Notes: a model not told the origin generated them from the letters alone. 36,463 nt of DNA from Burkholderiales bacterium (GCA_018969975.1 JAGWXI010000020.1:1-36463), one strand, 5' to 3'. Shown: positions 1-8,129, numbered from the stretch's first letter. A program made the numbers and translations.

Positions 1-422
1 GGCGCGTCGAAGAATTTGTAATTGCGTTGGTGCTGCAAATGCATCTTGTCTTTGTCGCCTTTGCCAATACCTAGCAGGCCATACAAACTCCAGCCGTTTT
101 CGCGACGCCTGTCGATAAAAGGACTAACCCACTGCGTAGGGTAGTAGTCGTATTGCTCTTGGTATAGCTTGGCCACCTCCGGATCTGCACGGCTAGCGTC
201 GTGCGCAGCACAAACCTTCGCGACCAAGGCGTCACGGCTCTTACCCTGCAAAACATAGACCTTCCAAGGTTGGGTGTTGGTACCAGAAGGCGCGCGACTA
301 GCCACTTGCAAGATCTCAGTGATCAGAGCTTTTGGCACGGGTTGACTGGTGAAGGCACGTGCTGACATGCGCGAAGTGATCGCATGGTCAACGGCTTGAC
401 TGTCGCTTACGGGGGTGCTCAT
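1..422 (-). CDS. nitroreductase family protein, partial (C-terminus beyond window)
   Basis: About 140 amino-terminal residues are present and the reading frame runs off the left edge. The start ATG at 422 overlaps the stop of the upstream thioesterase gene (ATGA). The protein begins MSTPVSDSQAVDHAITSRMS, followed by SARAFTSQPVP and ASRAPSGTNTQPW, the Arg-Ser-x-Arg-x-Phe and Ser-Gly-x-Asn-x-Gln-Pro-Trp signatures through which nitroreductase-fold enzymes bind FMN phosphate. Members are FMN-dependent NAD(P)H oxidoreductases acting on nitroaromatics, quinones or enones; the physiological substrate cannot be told from this fragment. It is the last visible gene of a coupled minus-strand trio with the thioesterase and the deacetylase-like hydrolase, so the three are probably co-transcribed. 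Confidence 0.85.
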   Translation of the reverse strand, partial: MSTPVSDSQAVDHAITSRMSARAFTSQPVPKALITEILQVASRAPSGTNTQPWKVYVLQGKSRDALVAKVCAAHDASRADPEVAKLYQEQYDYYPTQWVSPFIDRRRENGWSLYGLLGIGKGDKDKMHLQHQRNYKFFDA

Positions 423-868
423 TTCAATTTCTCCAAAACATTTTGTAATTCGGGGGGCAGGCTGGTGACGGGTCGTCTGTCATGGGCATTGACATAGACG
501 TGAATGAAGTGCGCCAAGGCAGCGCAAAGGTCTTCGCCCTGTGCAAACAATCCTACTTCGTACCTGACACTGGATTTGCCAGTTTTGCTGACGCGTATTC
601 CCGCCTCAATGGTTTGCGGAAAAGCCAGTGGCGCAAAAAAGTTGCAATGGTTCTCGATCACCAAACCAATTGTTTTGCCTGCATGGATGTCAAGCGCTCC
701 CTGCGCAATCAGGTGGGCATTGACCGCGGTATCAACATAGCTGTAATAAACCGCATTATTGATATGACCGTATACGTCGTTGTCTTCCCAACGCGTAGTA
801 ATTTGTCTAAATACTTTGAAGGCACTGCGCGACTGGGGTAGCACGCGTTCGGTAGGTTTTTCAGTCAT
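419..868 (-). CDS. acyl-CoA thioesterase, YbgC / 4-hydroxybenzoyl-CoA thioesterase hotdog family
   Basis: This is a 149-residue single hotdog domain. The stretch TRWEDNDVYGHINNAVYYSY, near residues 25-44, matches the family signature D-x-D-x-x-G-H-x-N-N, whose Asp is catalytic in 4-hydroxybenzoyl-CoA thioesterase. Such cytoplasmic enzymes hydrolyse short-chain or aromatic acyl-CoA esters and often work as tetramers. The start ATG overlaps the stop of the upstream deacetylase-like gene by ATGA, and its own stop overlaps the nitroreductase start in the same way, so all three are probably translationally coupled. The substrate is not predictable; in Burkholderiales such genes often accompany acyl-CoA or polyhydroxyalkanoate metabolism, and a phasin gene lies close by. 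Confidence 0.85.
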   Translation of the reverse strand: MTEKPTERVLPQSRSAFKVFRQITTRWEDNDVYGHINNAVYYSYVDTAVNAHLIAQGALDIHAGKTIGLVIENHCNFFAPLAFPQTIEAGIRVSKTGKSSVRYEVGLFAQGEDLCAALAHFIHVYVNAHDRRPVTSLPPELQNVLEKLK

Positions 869-1800
869 AAGCTGCGATTTTGCCAGCGAAGCCAGTACGC
901 ATAGGCGACACGGTAGGTGTTCACTTGTACTTGCACGGTGTCGTCGATATTCTCTCCGTAGCCCCCGGCCATAGCAAAAGCCAGCGGAATTGCTTTTTGG
1001 TAAGCCCAGTCAAACACGCGTCTATCGCGTGCTTCTAAGCCATCAAAGCTCAACTTCAGCCGACCCAAGCGGTCGCCTTCATGGGGATCAGCGCCGGCTA
1101 GATATATGACCAAGCCAGGTTCAAAGCGGTTTTCTAGTGTTTCCAAAGCTTGGTTTAAAGCCTGTAAGTAATCGTTGTCTTCGCAACCGTCATGCAGTTG
1201 CACATCGATGTCGCTGATTTCTTTGGCGAAGGGAAAGTTTCTGGCTCCATGCATGGAGAAAGTGAAAACCGAGTCGTCGTCTCTAAAAATGTGCGCCGTT
1301 CCATTGCCTTGGTGCACGTCTAAGTCAATGATGGCTACTTTCAGCGGCTGTCGGTATTGGCGACTCCATTCACTTTGCATTAATCGGGTGGCAACTGCTG
1401 CGTCGTTGAAAACACAAAAGCCACTCCCTTTGTCTGCATAGGCGTGGTGGGTGCCCCCTGCTAAATTAGCGGCAACGCCTTCGCGTCCAAATAATGCGGC
1501 CCTGGCGGCCATGATGGTGGCGCCCGTGGAGCGCCTTGACCTTGCCACCATTTCTGGAGACCAAGGAAAGCCAATTTCACGAAGCGCTTTGTCGCCCAAG
1601 GTACCTTGTGCTACTGCCTGTATGTAATTTGGCGCATGCACCAATGCCAATTCACCATCGCTAGCAGGCTGTGCTACGTTTGTTTGTATTTCAGGAATTT
1701 CAGCAGCTAAGCGGTCACGCAAAACGCGGTACTTGCCCATGGGAAATCGGTGGCCTTGAGGAAGCGGCAACACAAACTGGTCTGAATAAAAAGCGCGCAT
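865..1800 (-). CDS. histone deacetylase-like (class II type) zinc hydrolase
   Basis: The 311-residue protein belongs to the arginase/deacetylase fold. Visible motifs in order are GGTHHA (the paired catalytic His), VFNDAAVATR, IDLDVHQGNGTA (zinc-binding Asp and His), LAGADPHEGDRLG (the third zinc Asp) and MAGGYG near the end. Bacterial members include acetylpolyamine amidohydrolases and acetoin-utilisation AcuC proteins, so the substrate is probably an N-acetylated small molecule or lysine. The ATG at 1800 (MRAFYSDQFVLPLPQGHRF) was chosen because homologues begin at this strand; the frame stays open upstream to 1899, but those 33 residues look non-homologous. No strong Shine-Dalgarno is visible. 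The gene heads the operon with the thioesterase and nitroreductase. Confidence 0.85.
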   Translation of the reverse strand: MRAFYSDQFVLPLPQGHRFPMGKYRVLRDRLAAEIPEIQTNVAQPASDGELALVHAPNYIQAVAQGTLGDKALREIGFPWSPEMVARSRRSTGATIMAARAALFGREGVAANLAGGTHHAYADKGSGFCVFNDAAVATRLMQSEWSRQYRQPLKVAIIDLDVHQGNGTAHIFRDDDSVFTFSMHGARNFPFAKEISDIDVQLHDGCEDNDYLQALNQALETLENRFEPGLVIYLAGADPHEGDRLGRLKLSFDGLEARDRRVFDWAYQKAIPLAFAMAGGYGENIDDTVQVQVNTYRVAYAYWLRWQNRSL

Positions 1801-1903
1801 ACACCCCAAAAGTACTTGTTGGAAGCCATATTGTCTCCCCAGCTTAGAGAGCAGCGTATTTAGGTTGTCACCTCTAAAGCACGTTCCAACCCTTACCAAA
1901 GTG

Positions 1904-1931
1904 TTGAAATTGTTCGGGATAACCCTAAACT
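1904..1931 (+). promoter_or_regulatory. candidate promoter of the phasin gene
   Basis: TTGAAA (1904-1909) and TAAACT (1926-1931) are separated by 16 bases and lie about 60 bases upstream of the phasin start. The predicted start point falls at or just before the hairpin at 1940. This is a consensus-based call only. Confidence 0.4.
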
Positions 1932-1939
1932 CTCACCCA

Positions 1940-1961
1940 TTGCTGAAAAGCAACTTTTTTT
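1940..1961 (+). promoter_or_regulatory. leader hairpin with GAAA tetraloop and T7 tract before the phasin gene
   Basis: TTGCT (1940-1944), loop GAAA (1945-1948) and AGCAA (1949-1953) form a 5-base-pair stem, followed by C and seven T. It sits between the candidate promoter and the phasin ribosome site. It has the shape of a weak intrinsic terminator, so it could attenuate transcription or protect the 5' end of the mRNA. The short stem makes termination efficiency doubtful. Confidence 0.4.
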
Positions 1962-1986
1962 AACTTAACTTTTATCGGAGATTCAC

Positions 1987-2529
1987 ATGGTCACTTCTGA
2001 ACAAATCATTGCTTCTAACAAAGCAGCCCTCAACAACGCTTTCGCTCTCAGCAATGAGGCTTTTGCTAGCGTCGAAAAATTGGTTGAACTCAACTTAACT
2101 GCTGCACGTAGCTCTTTGACTGAGTCTTCTGACTTCTTCAAAAGTCTTTTGAGCGCTAAAGACCCACAGCAATTTTTTACTCTACAAGCTGAGTTCTTCC
2201 AGCCACTGGCAGAAAAATCAGTTTCTTACACACGCCATGTGTATGAAATCACTTCTGAGTCAGGCGCTGAATTGGGCAAAGCTGTTGAAGCCAAAGCTGT
2301 TGAAGCACAAAAACAGTTAGTCAACTTCATTGATTCAGCTTTGAAAAATGCACCTGCTGGCTCTGAGTCTGCAGTTGCTGTATTGAAGCAAGTGTTCAAC
2401 GCTAGCCAAACTGCTGCTGAGTCGGTTCAAAAAGTTGTCAAGCAAGCCACTGATTTGGCTGAAAGCAATTTCAATGCTGTAACTGAATCAGCAACGAAAG
2501 CAACCAAAGTAGCTGCTAAAAAGCGTTAA
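1987..2529 (+). CDS. phaP: phasin family protein (polyhydroxyalkanoate granule-associated)
   Basis: The 180-residue protein has no signal peptide or membrane segment. It is made of amphipathic helices rich in Ala, Glu, Lys, Ser and Val, typical of the Burkholderiales phasin family, which coats polyhydroxyalkanoate storage granules in the cytoplasm and controls their number and size. Recognisable features are the start MVTSEQIIASNKAALNNAFA, the segment SLLSAKDPQQFFTLQAEFFQ, and a basic Ala/Lys tail ending AAKKR. The start ATG follows a GGAG ribosome site (TCGGAGATTCAC). The gene stands alone, with a promoter-like sequence and hairpin upstream and a strong terminator downstream. Abundant phasins are normally highly expressed, which fits this monocistronic layout. 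Confidence 0.85.
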   Translation: MVTSEQIIASNKAALNNAFALSNEAFASVEKLVELNLTAARSSLTESSDFFKSLLSAKDPQQFFTLQAEFFQPLAEKSVSYTRHVYEITSESGAELGKAVEAKAVEAQKQLVNFIDSALKNAPAGSESAVAVLKQVFNASQTAAESVQKVVKQATDLAESNFNAVTESATKATKVAAKKR

Positions 2530-2584
2530 TCTAAAACCTACCTCCCCCTAGATCTCTTTGCTTACTAGTGGCGAGGTCTTCTAC

Positions 2585-2611
2585 AAGGCCCTTCTATCGA
2601 AGGGCCTTTTT
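2585..2611 (+). terminator. intrinsic terminator after the phasin gene
   Basis: A perfect 10-base-pair stem AAGGCCCTTC / GAAGGGCCTT (2585-2594 and 2599-2608), loop TATC, is followed by a T run to 2611. It overlaps the last codon of the convergent patatin gene. The minus strand lacks an equally good T tail, so it mainly serves the phasin transcript. Confidence 0.85.
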
Positions 2612-3521
2612 AACGTGCGCTCAAAGCTGCACGTACCCTGGGAAGCGCAGCCAACATGGCAACGCGGCCTGCTTCAATCGATCTGCGCCTTGCGCTGAAT
2701 TCTGCTGAGCCAATATTTCCCAGAGCAGGTCGGACCACTACGTCCGCCTCTCGCAGTTCAAAGGTATTGATGCTTTTGCCCATGATGGTGAAGGTTTGCA
2801 TCAAAATTTGAAACATATCGCCCGTTTTGGCAGTTTCAGGCGTACTAGAGATATCTACCGCTAGAACAAATTCAGCCCCCATTTGCCGCGCAAATCGCAC
2901 CGGAACTGGTGAAACCAAGCCGCCATCCACAAACTCCCGCACTCCAATCTTGACGGGTTCGAATACCGACGGCACTGAGCTCGATGCCCGAACGGCAGTG
3001 CCTAAATCCCCACGTTGAAACAAAACACCTTGTCCTGTTTGTAAATCGGTTGCGACAACGCCCAGAGGTATCGGTAAGTCCTCTATTTTTTGATTGCCTG
3101 TTTTACTGTTGACATAACGTGCCAGAGCGTCGCCTCGCATCATGCCTCGTCCCAGTAATGGAATGGTCCAGTCAGTGATGGTGGCTTCATCCATGGTTTC
3201 GGAAAGTTGTTGCAGCTGTGAACCGTTTTTACCGCTTGCGTAGAAAGCAGCTACCAAGCTTCCAGCCGAGGTTCCCACGACAAAATCAGGCCGGAACCCA
3301 GCCTCTTCAAGCACTTGAATCACTCCAACGTGCGCAAATCCCCTTGCCGCACCACCACCCAAAGCAAGCCCAAACTTGGGAACACGTTTAGGCAGAGCGG
3401 CTTCTGACGTCGACTCCTTGCTGGGCACTTCGCTTCCCACCCCCGGACTTGTTTTTAAAGGAATCTGCGTACTACAGGCTGAAATCAATACCAGCAAAAT
3501 AATCAGTGGATATTTGTACAT
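2610..3521 (-). CDS. patatin-like phospholipase, RssA-type lipoprotein
   Basis: The 303-residue protein begins with a lipoprotein signal: MYKYPLIILLVLISAC, with lipobox ISAC and the lipidated Cys at residue 16, so the mature enzyme should be membrane-anchored facing the periplasm. The patatin fold is shown by the oxyanion loop GGGAARG, the nucleophile elbow GTSAG (G-x-S-x-G) and the catalytic Asp in VDGGLVSPVP. These give the Ser-Asp dyad of patatin phospholipases/lysophospholipases. The ATG at 3521 was preferred to an in-frame TTG three codons upstream; neither has a strong ribosome site. It is convergent with the phasin gene and divergent from the SDR gene. Whether it acts on phospholipid, lysophospholipid or another ester is not visible. 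Confidence 0.85.
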   Translation of the reverse strand: MYKYPLIILLVLISACSTQIPLKTSPGVGSEVPSKESTSEAALPKRVPKFGLALGGGAARGFAHVGVIQVLEEAGFRPDFVVGTSAGSLVAAFYASGKNGSQLQQLSETMDEATITDWTIPLLGRGMMRGDALARYVNSKTGNQKIEDLPIPLGVVATDLQTGQGVLFQRGDLGTAVRASSSVPSVFEPVKIGVREFVDGGLVSPVPVRFARQMGAEFVLAVDISSTPETAKTGDMFQILMQTFTIMGKSINTFELREADVVVRPALGNIGSAEFSARRRSIEAGRVAMLAALPRVRAALSAR

Positions 3522-3584
3522 AAAAAGCAAAATACTTTACAAGCAGAAAGTGGCAGATTGTCTCTGATCATCGATCTTGCATAA

Positions 3585-3599
3585 TTGACGTAACGTCAA
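3585..3599. promoter_or_regulatory. 15-base palindrome, candidate operator before the SDR gene
   Basis: TTGACGTAACGTCAA is a perfect inverted repeat (7-1-7) 62 bases upstream of the SDR start. Its left half supplies a -35-like TTGACG, followed after 16 bases by TAATAG. A dimeric repressor bound here would block that promoter. It could also serve the divergent patatin gene. Confidence 0.5.
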
Positions 3600-3661
3600 A
3601 GCCAATTAATAGACTGGCTGATTCTTTCCTCCCCTTCATTCACCCAACAACGGAGTAATTC

Positions 3662-4420
3662 ATGGATATCCAAGGCAAGGTTTTTATCGTCACAGGCGCA
3701 GCGTCGGGATTAGGCGAAGGCACAGCCCGCGCCCTTGCGCAACACGGAGGACTGGTAGTAATTGCCGATATGCAAGTTGAAAAAGGCCAAACTGTCGCTA
3801 AAGATATCGGTGGAGCGTTTGTCGCCTGCGACGTCAGCAAAGAAGCCGATGGACAAGCCGTTATTGCCAAGGCTGTGTCTATGGGCAAATTGATGGGTTT
3901 GGTCAACTGCGCCGGTATCGCCCCTGCTGAGAAAACCGTGGGCAAACACGGAGCACACAAATTAGATGTTTTTACGAAGACGATCACAGTCAACTTGATC
4001 GGCAGCTTCAACATGATCCGCTTAGCCGCAGAAGCCATGAGCCAAAATGAACCTGAATCCAGCGGCGAGCGTGGCGTCATCATTTCAACCGCCTCGGTGG
4101 CCGCCTATGACGGACAAATGGGACAAGCTGCTTACAGTGCGTCTAAGGGCGGTGTGGTTGGCATGACACTTCCCATAGCCCGCGATTTGGCGCGTAACGG
4201 TATCCGCAATATGACGATCGCACCCGGCATCTTTCGCACGCCCATGATGTTTGGTCTACCCCAAGAGGTGCAAGACTCTTTGGCTGCCAGCGTTCCCTTC
4301 CCCTCTCGCCTAGGCACACCCCAAGACTACGCCAAACTCGCCCTTCATATTTTTGAAAATGAAATGCTCAACGGCGAAGTTATTCGCTTGGATGGCGCCA
4401 TTCGCCTAGCCCCCAAATAA
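3662..4420 (+). CDS. SDR family 3-hydroxyacyl-CoA dehydrogenase (HSD10 / type II-like)
   Basis: This is a 252-residue classical short-chain dehydrogenase. The NAD-binding motif [10 protein letters not shown] is near residue 12, followed by the acidic Asp that favours NAD (VIADMQ), NCAGIAP in place of the usual NNAG, catalytic Ser in STASVAA and the YSASK active site. The ending, with [15 protein letters not shown] and [15 protein letters not shown], matches type II 3-hydroxyacyl-CoA / 2-methyl-3-hydroxybutyryl-CoA dehydrogenases of fatty acid and isoleucine degradation. The start ATG has a GGAG ribosome site. It is transcribed alone, upstream of dnaG, under the palindromic site at 3585. The closest biochemical role is inferred from family resemblance. 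Confidence 0.85.
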   Translation: MDIQGKVFIVTGAASGLGEGTARALAQHGGLVVIADMQVEKGQTVAKDIGGAFVACDVSKEADGQAVIAKAVSMGKLMGLVNCAGIAPAEKTVGKHGAHKLDVFTKTITVNLIGSFNMIRLAAEAMSQNEPESSGERGVIISTASVAAYDGQMGQAAYSASKGGVVGMTLPIARDLARNGIRNMTIAPGIFRTPMMFGLPQEVQDSLAASVPFPSRLGTPQDYAKLALHIFENEMLNGEVIRLDGAIRLAPK

Positions 4421-4450
4421 CTAGTTGCCACACATTAGCTAGCACGCTTG

Positions 4451-4465
4451 ACTGGTAGCACCAGT
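4451..4465. promoter_or_regulatory. 6-3-6 inverted repeat upstream of dnaG
   Basis: ACTGGT-AGC-ACCAGT lies about 40 bases before the dnaG start and directly beside a -35-like TTGACT (4448-4453). It could be an operator or a small mRNA hairpin. No matching good -10 sequence was identified. Confidence 0.25.
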
Positions 4466-4506
4466 TTGTCTTGCGGGTAGCTAGTGCGCGGGTATGCTTT
4501 GCGACC

Positions 4507-6363
4507 ATGGCGATCCCACAAATTTTCATACAAGAACTCCTCGACCGCACCGACGTGGTAGAGGTGGTGGGACGCTACGTCACCCTCAAAAAAGGCGGCG
4601 CCAATTACATGGGGCTGTGTCCCTTCCATGGTGAAAAATCACCGTCTTTTTCAGTCAGCCCCACCAAGCAGTTCTTCCATTGTTTTGGCTGCGGTAAAAA
4701 CGGGAACGCCATCGGCTTTTTAATGGACCACGCCGGCATGAACTTTGTCGAAGCCGTCAAAGACTTAGCCCAAAACGCAGGCATGCAAGTGCCTGAAGAA
4801 GACGTCTCGCCCCAAGACCGCGAGCGCGCCGCCCAGGCCCGCCAAAAGCAAACCACGCTGACCGAAGTACTAGAAAAAGCGGGGGAAGCCTATCGCAAAC
4901 ACCTCAAGTCCTCCCCGCAAGCCATCGCGTATTTCAAAAATCGGGGATTGAGCGGAGAAATCGCCAGACAGTTTGGCTTGGGCTATGCCCCAGACGGATG
5001 GCGAAGCTTGGCGAGCGTTTTTCCAGACTACCAAGACCCGCTTTTAGTCGAAAGCGGTTTAGTCATCACCCAACAAGAAGGCGATGAAGACGAAAAACGC
5101 TACGACCGTTTTCGTGACCGTGTCATGTTTCCTATTCGCAATATCAAAGGCGAATGCATCGGTTTTGGGGGCCGTGTTTTAGGCGAAGGCACCCCCAAAT
5201 ATTTGAACTCGCCTGAGACGCCCGTATTTAGCAAGGGCCGAGAGCTCTACGGCCTGTTCGAAGCCCGCCAAGCCATGCGCGATCTCGGTTACGCCTTGGT
5301 GACCGAAGGCTATATGGACGTGGTCGCCCTCTCCCAACTCGGGTTTGCCAATGCAGTCGCCACGTTGGGCACAGCCTGCACGGGAGACCACATCCAAAAA
5401 CTTTTCCGATTCACCGACAACGTTGTATTTGCTTTTGACGGCGACAGTGCAGGTCGGCGCGCCGCGAAAAAAGCTTTAGATGGTGCGCTGAGTTATGCGA
5501 CTGACGTAAGAAGCATCAAGTTCTTGTTTTTGCCCACGGAACATGACCCCGACAGCTACATTCGCACCTTTGGCAAAGATGCATTCGCCCACGCCGTCAC
5601 CGAAGCTGTGCCTCTGAGTCGAATGTTGATAGAAGTCTCCCGCGAGGGCTGCGACTTGCTCAGCGCCGAAGGCCGCGCGCACTTGGCCAGCAACGCCAAG
5701 CCCATGTGGATGGCATTACCAGAGGGCGCACTCAAGCGCCAATTGCTCGGCGAAATTGCCAGTCTGTGTGAACTTGGTAACAACGAGTTACAAGACTTGT
5801 GGATACCAAAGAGCCCTAATGCCAAACGCAACATCGATTTCAAGAAAAAACCCCGTACTTGGACGCGTGGCACCCGGCAAATCCCCGCAGGTCGGGCTGA
5901 CCACGCGGCGAGGGTCTTGCTGGCGAATATGGAGATCTGGCAAGAGTTGTCCAGTGAAGACCACGACCTTTTATGTAGCCTCGCGCCCCCCCATGGTCCC
6001 TTGTTTGTGTGGATGGATCACCAGCACCATGAGCACGGAAACCTTGGTTGGGCAGCCTTGTTGGAAGGATTACGTGGCCATGAATGTGAAGCCTTGGCTA
6101 CACGCGTGATGTCCACCAGTTTTGTCCGAGCACGGGACGAATCCGAGTCAATAAAAGCGCAAGATGCTGCACGTGACAAGCAGGCACAAGACGCACGCCA
6201 AGAGTTGCGAAATATTTTGCAAAAAATATTGCTCGAAAGCTTGGACGCTCAAATGAAGCAAGCCATTGAAAACGCATCAGGCGACCCCACCGCCCTCACC
6301 CGCTACAGAGCTTTATATGAGCGGCGCAAACAAATAGGCAATATTGCAACCCAAGACCCTTGA
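4507..6363 (+). CDS. dnaG: DNA primase DnaG
   Basis: The 618-residue protein synthesises RNA primers at the replication fork. It carries the amino-terminal CHC2 zinc finger (C38, H41, C59, C62 in CPFH and HCFGC), then the catalytic core with a TOPRIM domain: VTEGYMDVVAL supplies the acidic Glu, and FDGDSAGRRAA the DxD metal site. A less conserved carboxy-terminal part should bind DnaB helicase. The ATG at 4507 (MAIPQIFIQELLDRTD) was chosen because it matches family amino termini; an in-frame TTG at 4471 would add 12 unrelated residues. No clear Shine-Dalgarno precedes it. Neither rpsU nor yqeY lies upstream, and rpoD, usually next, lies 17.7 kb away. Confidence 0.97.
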   Translation: MAIPQIFIQELLDRTDVVEVVGRYVTLKKGGANYMGLCPFHGEKSPSFSVSPTKQFFHCFGCGKNGNAIGFLMDHAGMNFVEAVKDLAQNAGMQVPEEDVSPQDRERAAQARQKQTTLTEVLEKAGEAYRKHLKSSPQAIAYFKNRGLSGEIARQFGLGYAPDGWRSLASVFPDYQDPLLVESGLVITQQEGDEDEKRYDRFRDRVMFPIRNIKGECIGFGGRVLGEGTPKYLNSPETPVFSKGRELYGLFEARQAMRDLGYALVTEGYMDVVALSQLGFANAVATLGTACTGDHIQKLFRFTDNVVFAFDGDSAGRRAAKKALDGALSYATDVRSIKFLFLPTEHDPDSYIRTFGKDAFAHAVTEAVPLSRMLIEVSREGCDLLSAEGRAHLASNAKPMWMALPEGALKRQLLGEIASLCELGNNELQDLWIPKSPNAKRNIDFKKKPRTWTRGTRQIPAGRADHAARVLLANMEIWQELSSEDHDLLCSLAPPHGPLFVWMDHQHHEHGNLGWAALLEGLRGHECEALATRVMSTSFVRARDESESIKAQDAARDKQAQDARQELRNILQKILLESLDAQMKQAIENASGDPTALTRYRALYERRKQIGNIATQDP

Positions 6364-6381
6364 GTTGAAAAACGTGGCTAC

Positions 6382-7128
6382 TTAAACGACTTGTGATCGA
6401 TAGATCACAGACAACCCGCCCACAAGTAACAGTTGCAACATGATTCTTCGCAAACGTTGCGGGGGTAATTGATGCCTGAGTTTTGATCCAATAACCAAGC
6501 CCAAGAGACAAAATGGAATTAAACCCAAAGCCAATAAGTGCAACTGCTGCTCTAGAAGTAAACCTGAAACGCCAAAAACTACCAGCCGAACAAGCGCACT
6601 AATGAGAACCGTTGCCGCCACTGTGGCCCGTAATGCCTCCACCTCAGGTATGCGACGGATTAAATAAACCGTGTAGATTGGCCCGCCTGTACCAAATGCC
6701 GCACCAAAAACGCCTCCTACTGTACCCGCCATGTAAGCCCAACTAGGAGAAATAGCTTTATGCGAAGCCTGCGCTATCCAAAGACTCCAAACCGAGTGCC
6801 CCACAATAAAAAGTCCCAGTAATAACAACAAGATGCTCGAAGGCAGCTCGCTCAAAGCTTGTACACCTAAAACAACGCCGACCAACATAGGTAACATGAG
6901 TCGAACCAACTCTGAGCGTTGAACTAGGCGCCACTGCCGCAAACCCACAAAAGTAGTTGCTAACAAATCGGTCAACAAGATCAAAGGGACCACGGTGGAA
7001 AGAGGTAACAGATGCGCTAAGACGGGCACGGCCACCATGGCCGCACCAAATCCAGTGATACCAAAAACCGAATAGGCACACAGGACCGTTAACGCAACCA
7101 GAAAAAAAACAGCGTAATCTGTGAACAA
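6382..7128 (-). CDS. TauE/SafE family membrane permease (putative sulfite exporter)
   Basis: This is a 248-residue hydrophobic protein with about seven to eight membrane segments. It has the repeated Gly-rich pattern of the TauE/SafE (DUF81) family: SVFGITGFGAAMVAVPVLAH in the first half and GTVGGVFGAAFGTGGPIY in the second. Family members export sulfite, sulfoacetate or related anions, though many are uncharacterised. The start is TTG at 7128, five bases after the LysR stop, with an AAGAAG-like ribosome site; no ATG occurs before residue 28. Context supports sulfite export, because the upstream operon contains a SuyAB-like pair that would release sulfite. It converges on dnaG with only 18 bases between stops. 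Confidence 0.75.
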   Translation of the reverse strand: MFTDYAVFFLVALTVLCAYSVFGITGFGAAMVAVPVLAHLLPLSTVVPLILLTDLLATTFVGLRQWRLVQRSELVRLMLPMLVGVVLGVQALSELPSSILLLLLGLFIVGHSVWSLWIAQASHKAISPSWAYMAGTVGGVFGAAFGTGGPIYTVYLIRRIPEVEALRATVAATVLISALVRLVVFGVSGLLLEQQLHLLALGLIPFCLLGLVIGSKLRHQLPPQRLRRIMLQLLLVGGLSVIYRSQVV

Positions 7129-7133
7129 TGCAG

Positions 7134-8054
7134 CTACTTCTTGGCTTTTACGCTTCTTAATTGCACCCGTTTGCTTGTTGTCAAGTCCTGTCCAGAGACC
7201 GCTTTCAACGCGTCTGCCAAAACTTGTATGAGGTGCGTGCGCGGACTGTTACGGGGATAGAGCAGGCCCAAGCGACGGGTAAGCGGTGGGTTGCCAAATG
7301 GCGAGGTGACCACCGAAGAAGGAAACTCATTTTTGACGCCACGCGAAGGAACAACCGAAGAGCCTAATCCGTTGGCCACCATCGCAATCACCCCCTCCAA
7401 GGAGTCGATCTCCATCATTGAACGGACCATAATTTTGCGTTTGGTGATTTCTTGCTGAATCAGATTGCCAACACTGGCCGAACGATTAAAGCGAACATAC
7501 GGCGTTCCCTCAAGAATGGCCTTGTCACCCGTCAGAAAAGTCGATTGGTGGGTGATAACCACCAAAACTTCATCTACAAAAGGAATAAATTCATGATCTT
7601 CCAAAATTTTTTCAGGTTGGTTCAAGATGGCCGCATCCAACTGTCGATGGAACATCGTTTTTTCAAGTTCGTGGGTAAGTCCTGTTGTGAGATGGATATC
7701 CATTGGTTGACCCCCTTCTTGCAAACGTTTCAATGCCAGGGGTAATAAACCTGAAACACAGGTATGCACAGCACCTAATTTGATGAGTCCAGCAGTGTCA
7801 TCTCTCTTGAGAGCAGCATTCATGCTCTCCCAGTGTGTGATCAATTCGCGAGCACGTCGCGTGAAATCCAAACCCGCCTCAGTAAGAACTGGTGGCCTGC
7901 GGCTGCGGTCAAAAAGCGTGGTTCCAAGTTCATCTTCCAAAGATCGCATTTGCATACTCACCGCGGAGAGTGAGAGACGAAGAGAAACTCCAGCCTCAGC
8001 AAAACTGCCACGGTCCGCAATTGCAATCAAGGAATAGAGATTTTTGATGTCCAT
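7134..8054 (-). CDS. LysR family transcriptional regulator
   Basis: The 306-residue protein begins MDIKNLYSLIAIADRGSFAE and has the LysR winged helix-turn-helix (residues 1-60), including LSLSAVSMQMRSLEDELGTT and LFDRSRRPPVLTEAG. The effector-binding domain follows, from about residue 90. It lies downstream of the large catabolic operon in the same direction and immediately before the TauE/SafE gene, with which it is almost certainly co-transcribed. It is the natural candidate regulator for that operon. A LysR-type box (ATTG-N7-CAAT) overlaps the candidate promoter at 22655-22669. The effector is unknown. Confidence 0.85.
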   Translation of the reverse strand: MDIKNLYSLIAIADRGSFAEAGVSLRLSLSAVSMQMRSLEDELGTTLFDRSRRPPVLTEAGLDFTRRARELITHWESMNAALKRDDTAGLIKLGAVHTCVSGLLPLALKRLQEGGQPMDIHLTTGLTHELEKTMFHRQLDAAILNQPEKILEDHEFIPFVDEVLVVITHQSTFLTGDKAILEGTPYVRFNRSASVGNLIQQEITKRKIMVRSMMEIDSLEGVIAMVANGLGSSVVPSRGVKNEFPSSVVTSPFGNPPLTRRLGLLYPRNSPRTHLIQVLADALKAVSGQDLTTSKRVQLRSVKAKK

Positions 8055-8088
8055 CGCTTCTTTATTCGTAAGGTGTTTAACCCTCTAT

Positions 8089-8102
8089 TGCGCCTTAGCG
8101 CA
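8089..8102. other. short hairpin between fumarase beta and lysR genes
   Basis: TGCGC-CTTA-GCGCA forms a 5-base-pair GC-rich stem in the 75-base gap. There is no T run on either side, so it is not a convincing terminator. It may mark a processing point between the enzyme operon and lysR. Confidence 0.25.
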
Positions 8103-8129
8103 GGAGATTGATGCAGTTGAAGACAAATC

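Noticed and set aside
8089-8102. Hairpin as operon terminator between fumarase beta and lysR
   Set aside because: The stem is only five base pairs with no T run on either strand.
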